Shown here: one piece after another, positions 7,701 through 16,600 of the stretch
Position numbering within the stretch: the stretch's first letter is position 1
Layout: each line of letters opens with the position of its first letter
Assembly (NCBI RefSeq): GCF_003610375.1
Contig: NZ_RAPZ01000011.1
Span: 930,001 to 994,000, forward strand
Length of the DNA stretch: 64,000 bases
Origin: Sphingomonas sp. PP-CC-1A-547
GTDB lineage: Bacteria; Pseudomonadota; Alphaproteobacteria; Sphingomonadales; Sphingomonadaceae
Reading direction: 5' to 3'
Position numbers and translations under genes: made by a program
The notes under the pieces: model-generated
What the model was told of the DNA's origin: nothing
Databases searched by the model: none
The model's input: only the letters and a program-made list of their open reading frames with translations

Positions 7701-10524
7701 CGCCGATCAGCCGCCGCCGCGCGGTCAGGATCTGGCGGCTGTAGAGCGCGACCGACAGCTTCTGTCCCTTGATCGGCTTGCCGTCGGTATCCAGCGCGAC
7801 GAAGCGCAGCCGCAGATCGTCCGCGCGCATCATCCAGCCATCGGTGGCGACGCCGAGCTGCACGCCCGAGGCGTAGATCGGGATCGATTTCGAGGCGGTC
7901 AGCGTCTCGCCATTGGCATCGCGGTAATCCATCTCGACCTGCATATCGGTCGTGCCAGGCAGCGTTTGCGGCATGTCGACCGTCATCCGGCGCGTGCCGT
8001 CGCTGCCGAGCGTCGCGGGCAGCATCTGAGTCGGGGGCAACGGCGTCTTCGCATCCTCGCCCGCGCCGTCGAGCGGCTTGACGCCCTCGCTGATCGGTTC
8101 GCCGCCGAAGCTGAACTTGTCGTAGCCGACAGGCGTCGCACTGTGCGCGAACCAGCCGATGCGGACGTCGACCGGCAAGCCGGGGGCACCGCCGCCCGAG
8201 AGATAGCCGGCAAACAGATCGAGTTGTGCCGTGCGTGGCTTGATCAGTGCGGTCTTCGGGCCGGTGACGCTGGCGCGCATCGTCGGCAGGCGATATTCGT
8301 CGACCTTGAACGACTGCTCGGACTCGGTGGTGGTGTCGCCGACGACGAAAACGAGGTCGTAATCCCCCATCGGCGCGCCTTTGGGGGCGGTCCAGACGGT
8401 TTCGCCGGTGCCGTTCGCGCCGATCGTCACGGGCATCTCGAACTGCGTGTCGGAGCCGCGATGCGACAGCCGAAGCGTGCCGGTAAAGCCCGGCGCCAAC
8501 GAGAAGCCGCGCGCATCGGGGCGGCGCAGGATGTGCTTCATGTGGATCGTCTCGCCCTGGCGGACCAGGGCGCGATCGAACACGGTGTGGATGATGTCGG
8601 TGGCGGCCGAATAGCCATAGGACAGGTCGAAATCGAACGGCCGGATGCCCTCGCCCCAGTCGGTCAGCGTGAAGCTGAAATCGTCGTCGGTACGCGCCGA
8701 GATCATCAGCGGGTGCGGCGAACCCTCGCCTTTACAACTGCCATAGGTCTCGGGTTCGGGAAGCCCGCGCGCGACCATCAGCCCGCCGCTTTTGTCGGTC
8801 GCGCCGCGCGCGAGCGGCTTGCCGGTGCAGCTGTCGCTGACCTGCACCACCGCGTTCGCCACCGGCTTGCCCGTCGACAGACGCGTGACCCAGGCGAGCG
8901 AGCGATCGCGACCCCATTCGAAATGCACGGCGAGATCGGTGACCAGCGCGGCGCTCGCGACATAGCGCGGGACGTCGCGACCGAGCAGCGCGCGGCCCAG
9001 CGTCGGGCTGGCGAGTTCGACCACGTAGAAACCAGGCTTGCCGAGCGGCAGGCCGACGACCTCGAAGTCCTTGCCCTTGCCCGGCAGGTCGAGCTTGAAC
9101 GGATCGCCCGCCCCGCCACTAGCCCCGCCGCCCCCGCTCCCGAACAGGAGCGGCTTCTCACTGGTATGGTTGATCTGGAGCGGCTCGGCACCCATGCGCT
9201 CGATCGTCTGGTAGTCGGTCTTGCCAGCCTCCTCGACGCGCCGTAGCCACGCGGCGATCTCCCCGTCGGTGCCGCCCACGCGCAGCCGCTGGCCGCCGAT
9301 ACCCGCGGTCTGGCCTTGCAACGACGGCTCGACGTTGCGCACGGTGACAGGCAGCACGCCGCCCTGTTTCGCCTCGAGGATGCCGAAATCGGCCGCGAAC
9401 TTGACGAGCGGCGGCGCCTCGTCGAACTTCACCTCAAGCGGGAAGCGTTCGCGGTTGGCGAGGATACGGCCGCTCTCGTCCTTGAGATCGGCGGGGATCG
9501 CCACCGTCCCGCGCGTCGCGACCGGCAACGGGGCGGCGAACGTGACCTGTTCTATCGTCGCTCGGTTTTTCTCTTCATGGCTGAACACGGGCGCGATCGA
9601 CTTGCCGTCGGCGAGCGTCAGGCGGACCTGCGTCGCAGCGCTCATCGGAACGGGCGCGGAGAACCGCAGATACGCCTTCTCGACCGGGCTGCATCCCGCC
9701 GCGGTGTTGACGCGCGAACATTCGAACCGCGCGGTGAAGGGTTTCCGAACGGTGAAGTCGAACCGCTGGTCGGCACCGGCGAGCTTGCCCCCGGCACTGG
9801 CGATGTTGCTCCCCCAGACCAGCGCCATGTCGCGGCCGGGCGGCAGAGGGCGGCGGCATTTCAGCGCGGTAATGCCGGCCAGCGCGCGCTGGCGCGATGC
9901 GGTATCGGCGGGGACCGTCTTGGGCAGCCCGGCGCTTTCGAGGAAATTGGTGACCGAGTAGTTGTTGCCCAACCCGGCGAGCAGCTTGCCCGGCAAGTCG
10001 GGCGCGAGCACGTCAACCGCGATCTTCTCGCCGATCCCGTCGACCGCGCAATAGGCGTTGGCGGCGATCGATTCACGGGTCGCAAGCATGTTCGCGGCGA
10101 CCAGGAACACCTGGTCCTCCTCGATATCACCCTCGCCGGGCAGTACCGCGCGCGCGATCGGACCGCCGGCATCGACGGTGAAGCTCTCCGCATCGACGCC
10201 GTAGCCCGCCGCGCTCTTGAGCCCTTCGCGCGTCGCGAGCGTGCAGCGCGTTCCGCCGGGCAGGCCTTGCGCGAAGTCCCAGACATAGGTCTGCTGATCG
10301 ACCCAGCGCCCTTCACCCGACACTGCGCAATCGACCTTCAGCGGCGAGGCGGCGCGCGGATCACCGAGCGGGACGATCGCGTCGCTGAACCGCACCGTAA
10401 AGCGCGTGATCGCGCCGTCCGAGATGTTGGGCGTGGCAAGCGTGACGTGTGGCGTGTCGCCCCCGAACGCGGCAACCGGCGCAACGACGATCGCTAGCGC
10501 CGCCCACAGTCTCGCAAATCGCAT
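4768..10524 (-). CDS. Bacterial alpha-2-macroglobulin family protein with intact thioester motif
   Basis: A 1918-residue periplasmic protease-trap protein. It opens with a cleavable signal (MRFARLWAALAIVVAPVAAF) that has no lipobox cysteine, so unlike E. coli YfhM it is probably not a lipoprotein. A chain of macroglobulin-like beta domains follows. The thioester motif CFEQ begins at Cys1471 (codon at 6112-6114) within YPFNCFEQRLSR; this Cys-Gln pair forms the internal thioester that captures proteases. A run of seven glycines at about 1245 lies in a flexible stretch ahead of the conserved QPVLLWKG strand. The ATG at 10524 is preferred because GGGGAGAG sits six bases upstream; an upstream TTG at 10542 would add six residues. 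It is longer than YfhM (about 1650). Coupled to pbpC by a 4-base overlap. Confidence 0.93.
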   Translation of the reverse strand: MRFARLWAALAIVVAPVAAFGGDTPHVTLATPNISDGAITRFTVRFSDAIVPLGDPRAASPLKVDCAVSGEGRWVDQQTYVWDFAQGLPGGTRCTLATREGLKSAAGYGVDAESFTVDAGGPIARAVLPGEGDIEEDQVFLVAANMLATRESIAANAYCAVDGIGEKIAVDVLAPDLPGKLLAGLGNNYSVTNFLESAGLPKTVPADTASRQRALAGITALKCRRPLPPGRDMALVWGSNIASAGGKLAGADQRFDFTVRKPFTARFECSRVNTAAGCSPVEKAYLRFSAPVPMSAATQVRLTLADGKSIAPVFSHEEKNRATIEQVTFAAPLPVATRGTVAIPADLKDESGRILANRERFPLEVKFDEAPPLVKFAADFGILEAKQGGVLPVTVRNVEPSLQGQTAGIGGQRLRVGGTDGEIAAWLRRVEEAGKTDYQTIERMGAEPLQINHTSEKPLLFGSGGGGASGGAGDPFKLDLPGKGKDFEVVGLPLGKPGFYVVELASPTLGRALLGRDVPRYVASAALVTDLAVHFEWGRDRSLAWVTRLSTGKPVANAVVQVSDSCTGKPLARGATDKSGGLMVARGLPEPETYGSCKGEGSPHPLMISARTDDDFSFTLTDWGEGIRPFDFDLSYGYSAATDIIHTVFDRALVRQGETIHMKHILRRPDARGFSLAPGFTGTLRLSHRGSDTQFEMPVTIGANGTGETVWTAPKGAPMGDYDLVFVVGDTTTESEQSFKVDEYRLPTMRASVTGPKTALIKPRTAQLDLFAGYLSGGGAPGLPVDVRIGWFAHSATPVGYDKFSFGGEPISEGVKPLDGAGEDAKTPLPPTQMLPATLGSDGTRRMTVDMPQTLPGTTDMQVEMDYRDANGETLTASKSIPIYASGVQLGVATDGWMMRADDLRLRFVALDTDGKPIKGQKLSVALYSRQILTARRRLIGGFYAYDNRMRTTKLSASCSATTDAQGFAQCKADPGVSGEIYAVVTTTDADGNVARAVKSVWLAGNDDWWFGGDNGDRMDVVPEKLTYASGETARFQVRMPFRSATALVSVEREGVLSSFVTELSGKDPVIEVPMDAAYAPDVYVSVLVVRGRVESGFWSWVHRIARTLGLSDTPEDAAEPTALVDLAKPAYRLGIAKVKVGWEGHTLAVAVKADRERYAPRGTANVAIQVRKPDGSPAREADVAFAAVDQALLQLAPNDSWNILDAMMGDRPLSVLTATAQMQVVGKRHYGRKALEAGGGGGGGDLSGLNRENFQPVLLWKGHVPLDAQGRARVSVPLSDALSSFKLVAIATDGAQAFGTGSTDIRTAQDLSLYAGMPPLVRSGDFYGARFTLRNGSDRAMTVTANVDVFPRIAQGKPLTVTIPAGGAAPVAWNLTAPAGVDTLRWTVRASSNDGRATDQVTVTQDVIPAVPTEIWAATLAQVGETTLIPIAPPMGALPGRGSVDIRLADTLAPSLAGVRDYMSRYPFNCFEQRLSRIVVLGDMAGWAALAGEIPTYQAPDGLLRYFPGDSLQGSEALTAYVLSMTGAANLPLPPVQRARMIEAMKAVLDGRLRHEDYGDVRLTKVAALAALARQGEATAAMLGQIGMTPAEMPTASLADYITALTAIPGASTEAKAQAEAVLRTRLVFEGTRLDLSDSANASWWLMSSADEAANKATAAVLGRPGWQDDAPRLMVGTALRQSRGHWDTTTANAWGAIAARRFAQVYPAQAVTGTTILSYAGRSVARGWPLAEPARTVSFPLAAAGPLRLAQGGGAGPWATVSISAAVPLRQPLFAGYRLTRKVDVVQARTADRLTTGDVLRVTLSVEATAERNWVAISDPVPAGATVIGDLGGQSQLLQQGGGADGEGGGPSYVERGRDTWRAYFAWLPKGTTTVSYTLRLNGAGRFQMPPSRVEAMYSPAIRAAVPNQTMVVADR

Positions 10525-10687
10525 GCCCGCTCTCCCCGCCAACAGAATAGGGGCCGGGCGGCGCTAGTCCAGACTTAACAGGGCCCCGCCCGAGTAGCGT
10601 TAGATAAACTTAGGTTTCATTTCTCTAGTCTGTCATGGATTAAACCATTAAGGTTTTGATTATAGAGGGGAACGTGAAAGGAATCGT

Positions 10688-12463
10688 GTGCGCGACCATC
10701 ACGAAGAGGCTCGGCTGGACGCCCTGTACCAGCTGAAGTTGCTCGATACCCCGGCCAGCGAGGGATTCGATCGGATAACCCGGATGGCCAGCCAGATCTT
10801 CGGATTGCCGGTGGCTGCGGTGTCGCTGACGGATCGCGACCGGCAATGGTTCAAGTCGCGCGTAGGCGTCGAGCATCGCAGCATCCCGCGCGATAAGGCG
10901 CCCTGCGCGCAGGTCGCCGAGTCGACTCAGCCGCTCGTCATCGAGGATTTCCAGGCCGACGCTTGTTACGCCGACAGCGTGCTTGGCCGTGCCGGAACGC
11001 GCTTCTATGCCGGCGCGCCGTTGGTCACCAGCGAGGGCTACGGCCTCGGATCGCTTTGCGTATTGGGGACCGAACCGCGCAAGGCGACCGAGGCCGAGCT
11101 TGCCGCGCTGGTCGATCTGGCGGCGATGGTGATGGCGCAGATCGAGCTGCAGCACGCCTTCGGACGGATCGATCCGGTCACCGGCATGCCGACCCGGAAC
11201 CAGTTCCGCGACGACCTCATGGATCTGGAGCGGGACCATCCGGGCGAGCACCGGTTCGCGGTGGTGGTCGACATGGCGCGCGACGATCAGATCAGCCGGA
11301 TCGTGCGTGCGTTGGGCGTCGCTCGCGTCGACGATTTCATCCGGGAGGCGTCGCAGGCGCTGCGCGTGGCGCTGGGGCCCGGTAGGGTCGCATACCAGGT
11401 TGGTAGTGCGCAGTTCGCGTTCATCTCGCCGCCGGGTGTCGAGGAGCTGGCTTATGTTTCGCTGCTCCGGTCGAGTTTCGAGACGATGCATGCCACGTCG
11501 TCGGTACGCTTCGTCACGAACGTAGCGATCGGCGTCCGGTCTTTCGTCATCGGCAGCGTTTCGGCCGACGACGTGCTGAGGGGGGCGGCTAGCGCTGCAC
11601 AGGACGCGCGCAACGCCGATGGCGCGATCGCGCTGCATTCGCCCGCCAACGATATCGCCCACCGCCGCCAATACGGCCTGTTGCAGGATTTCGGCGCCGC
11701 ACTCGAGGCTGGCGACCAGCTGCGACTGGTGTACCAGCCAAGGATCGAGCTCGCGACGGGACGGTGCTTGGGCGCGGAAGCGTTGCTGCGCTGGCGGCAC
11801 CCTCGACTGGGCGAGGTATCGCCCGCCGAGTTCATCCCGATCATCGAGGAGACGTCGCTGGCGCGCGCGACGACGCAGTGGGTGATCGATGCGGCGATGG
11901 ATCAGATGGCCGCCTGGAATCTAGCCGGGATCGCGCCGGTCCTGTCGATCAACATCTCCGCCGCCAATCTCGGCGAGGCGGATCTGATCGACCGGATCCA
12001 ACTTGCCTTGTTCAAGCGCGATCTGCGGCCCGAGCGGCTGGAAATCGAGCTGACCGAAAGCGCCATTATGGATCAGCCCGACCAGGCGCTGGCGATGCTG
12101 CGCGAACTGGCGGAAGCGGGTATTTGCCTGGCCATCGACGATTTCGGGACGGGACACAGCAGCCTCGCCTATCTCCAGCGCCTGCCCGCGCGGATCGTGA
12201 AGATCGACCAGGCCTTCATGCGCAACCTCACCGAAGCGGCCGGGCCCGACTTCGTGCTCGTCGAGACGATGATCGGGCTGGCACACAAGCTCGGCTACCG
12301 CGTGGTGGCCGAGGGGATCGAGACCGGCGAGGCAGCCGCGATCCTGACGCAGCTCGGTTGCGAGGAGGCGCAGGGCTTCTGGTTTGCCCGCCCGATGGAA
12401 GCGACGCGGTTCGCGACCTGGCTTGTGGAACGCGAGATGGAGGCCGAGCCCGAACGCGGCTGA
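10688..12463 (+). CDS. GAF - degenerate GGDEF - EAL protein, probable cyclic-di-GMP phosphodiesterase
   Basis: A 591-residue cytoplasmic sensor-effector. Residues about 20-155 form a GAF domain of the kind that begins RLDALYQLKLLDT. Residues about 160-320 have the fold start DPVTGMPTRNQF, but the GGDEF signature is replaced by GSAQF, so no cyclase activity is expected. The EAL domain (about 330-585) keeps the catalytic set: EALLRW, the Asn of SINIS, ELTES, DDFGTGHSSL, the Lys of VKIDQ, AEGIET and the Gln of QGFWFARP. It is therefore expected to hydrolyse cyclic-di-GMP under control of the GAF ligand. The GTG start at 10688 follows AAAGGAA with five bases spacing. There is no transmembrane segment. 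The ligand is unknown. Confidence 0.92.
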   Translation: MRDHHEEARLDALYQLKLLDTPASEGFDRITRMASQIFGLPVAAVSLTDRDRQWFKSRVGVEHRSIPRDKAPCAQVAESTQPLVIEDFQADACYADSVLGRAGTRFYAGAPLVTSEGYGLGSLCVLGTEPRKATEAELAALVDLAAMVMAQIELQHAFGRIDPVTGMPTRNQFRDDLMDLERDHPGEHRFAVVVDMARDDQISRIVRALGVARVDDFIREASQALRVALGPGRVAYQVGSAQFAFISPPGVEELAYVSLLRSSFETMHATSSVRFVTNVAIGVRSFVIGSVSADDVLRGAASAAQDARNADGAIALHSPANDIAHRRQYGLLQDFGAALEAGDQLRLVYQPRIELATGRCLGAEALLRWRHPRLGEVSPAEFIPIIEETSLARATTQWVIDAAMDQMAAWNLAGIAPVLSINISAANLGEADLIDRIQLALFKRDLRPERLEIELTESAIMDQPDQALAMLRELAEAGICLAIDDFGTGHSSLAYLQRLPARIVKIDQAFMRNLTEAAGPDFVLVETMIGLAHKLGYRVVAEGIETGEAAAILTQLGCEEAQGFWFARPMEATRFATWLVEREMEAEPERG

Positions 12464-12590
12464 CCTTGCTGCCGCGCCCGGTATCGTTTCGGGTCCTCCG
12501 CGCAAGGAAGTCCCGCATTCTCCGATTTCTCTGGGCTTGCGAACGAATTTGCCGATATCGTTATCGCGGGGACTATCGGGGGGCCGAATT

Positions 12591-15401
12591 GTGCGAAGTA
12601 TAGTGGTTGCAGCGGTGTCGCTGGGGTGCATGGCGACGTCTGCGGCGCAGGCCGGCGACCTTCCCTTGTATCAGCCCGCGCCCAGTTGGGTCATTCCGGC
12701 CGTGCTGCCGGACGCGGCGAAGACGAGCACAGATACGCCGGCGCTGGTGATATTCGATACGCAACAACGGATCGAGGACGGGCGGCTGTGGTCCTACATG
12801 GATGTCGCGTCGCACATCACGTCGCCGGAGATGCTAGCGCAGGCGACGTCGCTCGCCTTGCCCTGGGCGCCGGACAAGGGCGACATCATCGTCCACGAAC
12901 TAGCGATCTGGCGCGGGAGCCAGCGGATCGACCTGCTGGCGAACGGTCAGAAGTTCACCGTCCTGCGGCGCGAACAGGCGCTAGAACAGCGCGAATTGAC
13001 CGGTATCCTGACGGCGACGCTGGCGGTTGAAGGTCTTCAGGTCGGCGACATCCTGCGGCTGCGGGCGTCGACGACATCGAAAGACGCTGCGCTGGGTGGG
13101 CGCGTGCAGAACGTCGTTCCGATGATCGCCCTCCCCGCGCGGGTTGCCTTTGCCCGCGCGCGCATATCGTGGCCGACCGCGACGCCACCGCGCTGGAAGC
13201 TGGAGGCCGACGGCGTCAAGGCCGTGCCGATCCGCGACGGGCAATACACCGTGCTCGACTTGGCCCTGCCCGCGCCAAAGCCGGTCGAGATGCCGCAGGA
13301 TGCGCCAAGTCGGTTCCGGCATCCGCCGATGATCGAATTCGCTACGTTCGCCGACTGGGCGGACGTCTCGAAGACCTTCGCACCGCTATATGGCGCGGAA
13401 GTTAACGCAATCGCGCCCGGCTCGCCGCTGAGGGTCGAGGTCGACGCGATCATGAAGGCGGATGCAACGCCGATCGGCAGGGCCGAACGCGCGCTGGAAC
13501 TCGTCCAGGACAAAATCCGCTATCTTGCCGTCGGGATGGACGGCGGGAACTATGTTCCGCAGAAACCCGCGCGGACGTGGGAGGTTCGCTACGGCGACTG
13601 CAAGGCGAAGACCGTACTGTTGCTGTCGATGCTGCGCGCGATGGGCATCGATGCCGAGCCGGTCCTCGCCGCCGTCGGATCGGGGGACTTCGTGGCCGAG
13701 AGGCTGCCGAGCGCGGCGGCTTTCAACCACGTCTTCGTGAAGGCGACGATCGGCGGGCAGACCTTGTGGCTCGATGGGACGGGCGCCGGTTCGAGGCTTG
13801 CGGATATCCACGACACGCCCGACGTCGGCTATGTCCTGCCGATCCGCGCCGACGGTGCCGTGCTGCTCAGAATCGCTACGCACGCGAATGCGCGTCCGGT
13901 GATCGACCTGATCGTCGAGGCGGACGAAACCGCCAGCGTCGACCTGCCAAGCGCGTTCGAGGCGACGGCGATCGTCCACGGGCGACCGGCGGCGATGCTG
14001 ACGATGGCCAAGACCCAGTTGGGCGAGAAGGAGCAGCGCCAGGCCGTCGGGCAGTTCCTGCAGGGCTTCCTGGGCGAGGGGCAATTCGTCGATACGTCGA
14101 TCACGTCCGATCCGATCACCGGTGCGGTCACGCTGAAGGCACGCGGCGCTACCAGCACGATCTGGACGACCGACGACCGTCGCCGCAAGCGCACGGTCGA
14201 CAGGCTGATCGATCAGGTCAATTTCGATCCCGACCGCAGCAGGGCGACCTGGGCAGCCGTCCCCGTTCTGGTCAACCAGCCCGACGGCATGCGCTATCGC
14301 TTGCGGTTGCGCCTTCCCGACGGTGGCCGCGCCTTCGCGCTGGAGGGAGAACCCGATCTCAAGGCGAACATCGCCGGGTACGACATCGTTCGCAGCGCCA
14401 GCCTGGCGAACGGTATGTTCACGCTCGACGAGCGGATCGACACGGTCGGCGGCGAGATCGCGGTTGCCCGTATTCCGGCGGAGCGCGATGCCCTGACGAC
14501 CGCGAAGGCCCGCGCGCCACGTATCGTCGCCTCGGCCGACACGCGGCGTCGCTGGGACATCAACGCCAGCGACCCGCCCGGTGCCACGCAACTGAGGGCG
14601 ATCGAGGCGATCTTCGCGAAGTCGATCGCCGACGATCCCGACGAAGCCAGCGGCTATACCAGCCGCGCATCACTCAGAAGCGGCGTGGGCGATCGACGTG
14701 GCGCCGTCGCCGACCTGACGCACGCGATCGCGATCGCCCCGACGATCGACCTCTATCTCCAGCGCTCGACGGAGTCGCACGAGTTGGGCGACATGGCGGC
14801 GGCGCTCAAGGACGCGGAAGCAGCGCGTGCCCTGGACCCTTCGTCGCAACAGGCGATCGGCCAGCTCAGCGACCTGAAGGCCGAAGGCGGCGATATGCCC
14901 GGAGCGCTTGCGCTGCTCGATCAGCGCATCGCGCTGGGCGGCAGCATGCGCAACGCGTTTCGCGAAGCCAAGGCCGGCCTGCTCGGAGAGTATGGCGACG
15001 TCACCGCAGCACTTGTGTTGTTCGACAGCCTGATCGCGGACAAGCCGGGTTCGCCGTCGCTGATGAACGCACGATGCTGGGCCAAGGGAACGCGCATGGT
15101 CATGATCGACAGCGCGTTGAAAGACTGTACCGGGGCGATCGAGTTAAGCACCGACACGAGTGGTCCGCTCGATAGCCGGGCGATGGTCCGGTACCGGCTC
15201 GGAAAGTACGAGCAGGCGCTGGCCGATCTCGACGCGGTGCTGGCGTCGACACCCAATCAGGCGGAAAGCCATTTCATGCGCGGAATCGTGTTGGCGAAAT
15301 CGAACCGGCGACCCGAAGCGACGAAGGAATTCGCAATTGCACGGCGGCTTCTACCCAGCGTCGACAGGCGGTATGCGCGCTACGGCATCAAGGCGGACTG
15401 A
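12591..15401 (+). CDS. Secreted DUF3857 / transglutaminase-like / TPR protein
   Basis: A 936-residue protein with a signal peptide (MRSIVVAAVSLGCMATSAAQAG). Residues about 30-270 fit DUF3857. A transglutaminase-like domain follows with the Cys-His-Asp triad seen as YGDCKAKT, FNHVFV and LWLDGTG. The last 270 residues are tetratricopeptide repeats (AVADLTHAIAIAP, AALKDAEAARALD, ALADLDAVLAS). The family is common in Bacteroidetes and sphingomonads and is usually placed in the periplasm; a cross-linking or protease role is family inference only. The GTG at 12591 is chosen because it opens the signal peptide and follows a G-rich Shine-Dalgarno region; the frame runs open upstream to 12384 but overlaps the EAL gene there. 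Confidence 0.88.
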   Translation: MRSIVVAAVSLGCMATSAAQAGDLPLYQPAPSWVIPAVLPDAAKTSTDTPALVIFDTQQRIEDGRLWSYMDVASHITSPEMLAQATSLALPWAPDKGDIIVHELAIWRGSQRIDLLANGQKFTVLRREQALEQRELTGILTATLAVEGLQVGDILRLRASTTSKDAALGGRVQNVVPMIALPARVAFARARISWPTATPPRWKLEADGVKAVPIRDGQYTVLDLALPAPKPVEMPQDAPSRFRHPPMIEFATFADWADVSKTFAPLYGAEVNAIAPGSPLRVEVDAIMKADATPIGRAERALELVQDKIRYLAVGMDGGNYVPQKPARTWEVRYGDCKAKTVLLLSMLRAMGIDAEPVLAAVGSGDFVAERLPSAAAFNHVFVKATIGGQTLWLDGTGAGSRLADIHDTPDVGYVLPIRADGAVLLRIATHANARPVIDLIVEADETASVDLPSAFEATAIVHGRPAAMLTMAKTQLGEKEQRQAVGQFLQGFLGEGQFVDTSITSDPITGAVTLKARGATSTIWTTDDRRRKRTVDRLIDQVNFDPDRSRATWAAVPVLVNQPDGMRYRLRLRLPDGGRAFALEGEPDLKANIAGYDIVRSASLANGMFTLDERIDTVGGEIAVARIPAERDALTTAKARAPRIVASADTRRRWDINASDPPGATQLRAIEAIFAKSIADDPDEASGYTSRASLRSGVGDRRGAVADLTHAIAIAPTIDLYLQRSTESHELGDMAAALKDAEAARALDPSSQQAIGQLSDLKAEGGDMPGALALLDQRIALGGSMRNAFREAKAGLLGEYGDVTAALVLFDSLIADKPGSPSLMNARCWAKGTRMVMIDSALKDCTGAIELSTDTSGPLDSRAMVRYRLGKYEQALADLDAVLASTPNQAESHFMRGIVLAKSNRRPEATKEFAIARRLLPSVDRRYARYGIKAD

Positions 15402-15493
15402 TCATTGGTATCGGGTGGCCCTTAACCGGGCGCTCGGCCTATTTGTTGGCGACGACGGTGAATGGTGTCGGGTCGCAGGGAGAAAACCGCTTG

Positions 15494-15751
15494 ATGTCGG
15501 ACGAGTATGCGCATGGCCGGCGAGACGGGTTGCGGCTAGCGCTGGCGATCTTGGCCGCGGAAGAGGCCAAATGGGCGGCGTTGCTGGGCGAGAGTGCATC
15601 CTGGCGGACCAACGCCACGCGTGAGGTGCGGCACAAGACGCTCCAGGTCGCACAAACGCGCGTCCAGACCGTGCTGAACCGGCTTTCTCCCAAGGACGAC
15701 ACTGCATCGAATGCGGAATTGTCCGCCGCGCTGGCGAAGATCGGGCTTTAA
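15494..15751 (+). CDS. Hypothetical small protein, 85 residues
   Basis: A short charged, mostly helical protein beginning MSDEYAHGRRDGLRLALAI. It has no signal peptide and no recognised motif. Codon usage fits the neighbours and the frame is the only plausible one here. The ATG at 15494 is chosen; a TTG three bases upstream has a better-spaced GGGAG and is possible. The stop codon overlaps the 3' end of the convergent DUF72 gene by four bases. Function unknown. Confidence 0.6.
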   Translation: MSDEYAHGRRDGLRLALAILAAEEAKWAALLGESASWRTNATREVRHKTLQVAQTRVQTVLNRLSPKDDTASNAELSAALAKIGL

Positions 15752-16503
15752 GCCACCCTGTCGTCCGACGATGCGGCCATCAGATCAGTCAATTGAAGCG
15801 CATCACCCAGCGCCGCGGAGGCGGCCGTGTTGTCGAACATGCACCATGCCGGGCGCCCCGCTGCGCGGTCCTCGGCAATCAGGCGCGCATAGTCGCGTAG
15901 GCGGTCGCGCCCGTACGCGGTTCGGTACATGTCGGGCGATCCGTGCAGCCGGTAATAAGTGAGCCCGCGCCAGCCACCCGGAAGTGCCGCCGCCGGGATG
16001 CGCGCGGGATCGGCAGCGACCCGCGCCACTTTCTGGGTCGCTAACAGGCTGTCGACATCGGGCTCGAACCAGCTGGCGTGGCGCGGTTCACACACGATGC
16101 TGGTGTCGGTTCGTTCGCCGACCTCCGCAAGAAAGCGGGTGACCGTCGCATGATCGAAGGCGAGGCTTGGCGGTAGTTGCAGGAGGAGGAGCGCAAGCTT
16201 GCCACCCAGGCCGGACACCTCGTCGAGAAAGCGATCGAGCGGCGCGGCGGCGTCGTGCAGGCGAAGATCGTGACTGATCGACTTGGGTATCTTTGCCGTG
16301 AACCGAAAATCGTCGGGAACGCTGGTGGCCCATCGAGCCCAGGTCGATTGCCGGTGTGGCCGGTGGAAGGACGAGTTCACTTCGACCCCGTGCATCACGG
16401 CCGCGTAACGCTGTAGCGCGGTGCCCGTTTCCGGGAAGTTCGGCCGATCCGCGGCCGGTATGCTCCAGCCGGCGGTACCGATCACGCAGGTCGGCTCTGT
16501 CAC
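15748..16503 (-). CDS. DUF72 domain-containing protein
   Basis: A 251-residue protein with the TIM-barrel-like DUF72 signature: IGTAGWSIP at the N-terminus, AVMHGVEVNSSFHR, FRFTAKIPKSISHD, LLLQLPPSLAFD, CEPRHASWF, YYRLHGSP and WCMFDNTAASAA. These blocks match the family closely. No reaction is established for DUF72 proteins. The GTG at 16503 is preferred over a TTG at 16536 because it places IGTAGWS near the N-terminus as in relatives. It is convergent with, and overlaps by four bases, the small hypothetical gene. Confidence 0.88.
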   Translation of the reverse strand: MTEPTCVIGTAGWSIPAADRPNFPETGTALQRYAAVMHGVEVNSSFHRPHRQSTWARWATSVPDDFRFTAKIPKSISHDLRLHDAAAPLDRFLDEVSGLGGKLALLLLQLPPSLAFDHATVTRFLAEVGERTDTSIVCEPRHASWFEPDVDSLLATQKVARVAADPARIPAAALPGGWRGLTYYRLHGSPDMYRTAYGRDRLRDYARLIAEDRAAGRPAWCMFDNTAASAALGDALQLTDLMAASSDDRVA

Positions 16504-16600
16504 CGGGAAACGACCTTCGCCGAAGCACCACGGCAACCGTCCGGCATCCGTCCCCTGCCCCGCTGGTCATCGCGGCGAAGGAGACGGACGCCGGAGTCGA

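Noticed and set aside
5857..9246. Long plus-strand open frames of 340-770 codons opposite the alpha-2-macroglobulin gene
   Set aside because: High-GC antisense shadows: Arg/Asp/His-rich, no domain motifs, no ribosome binding sites, fully covered by a well-supported gene.
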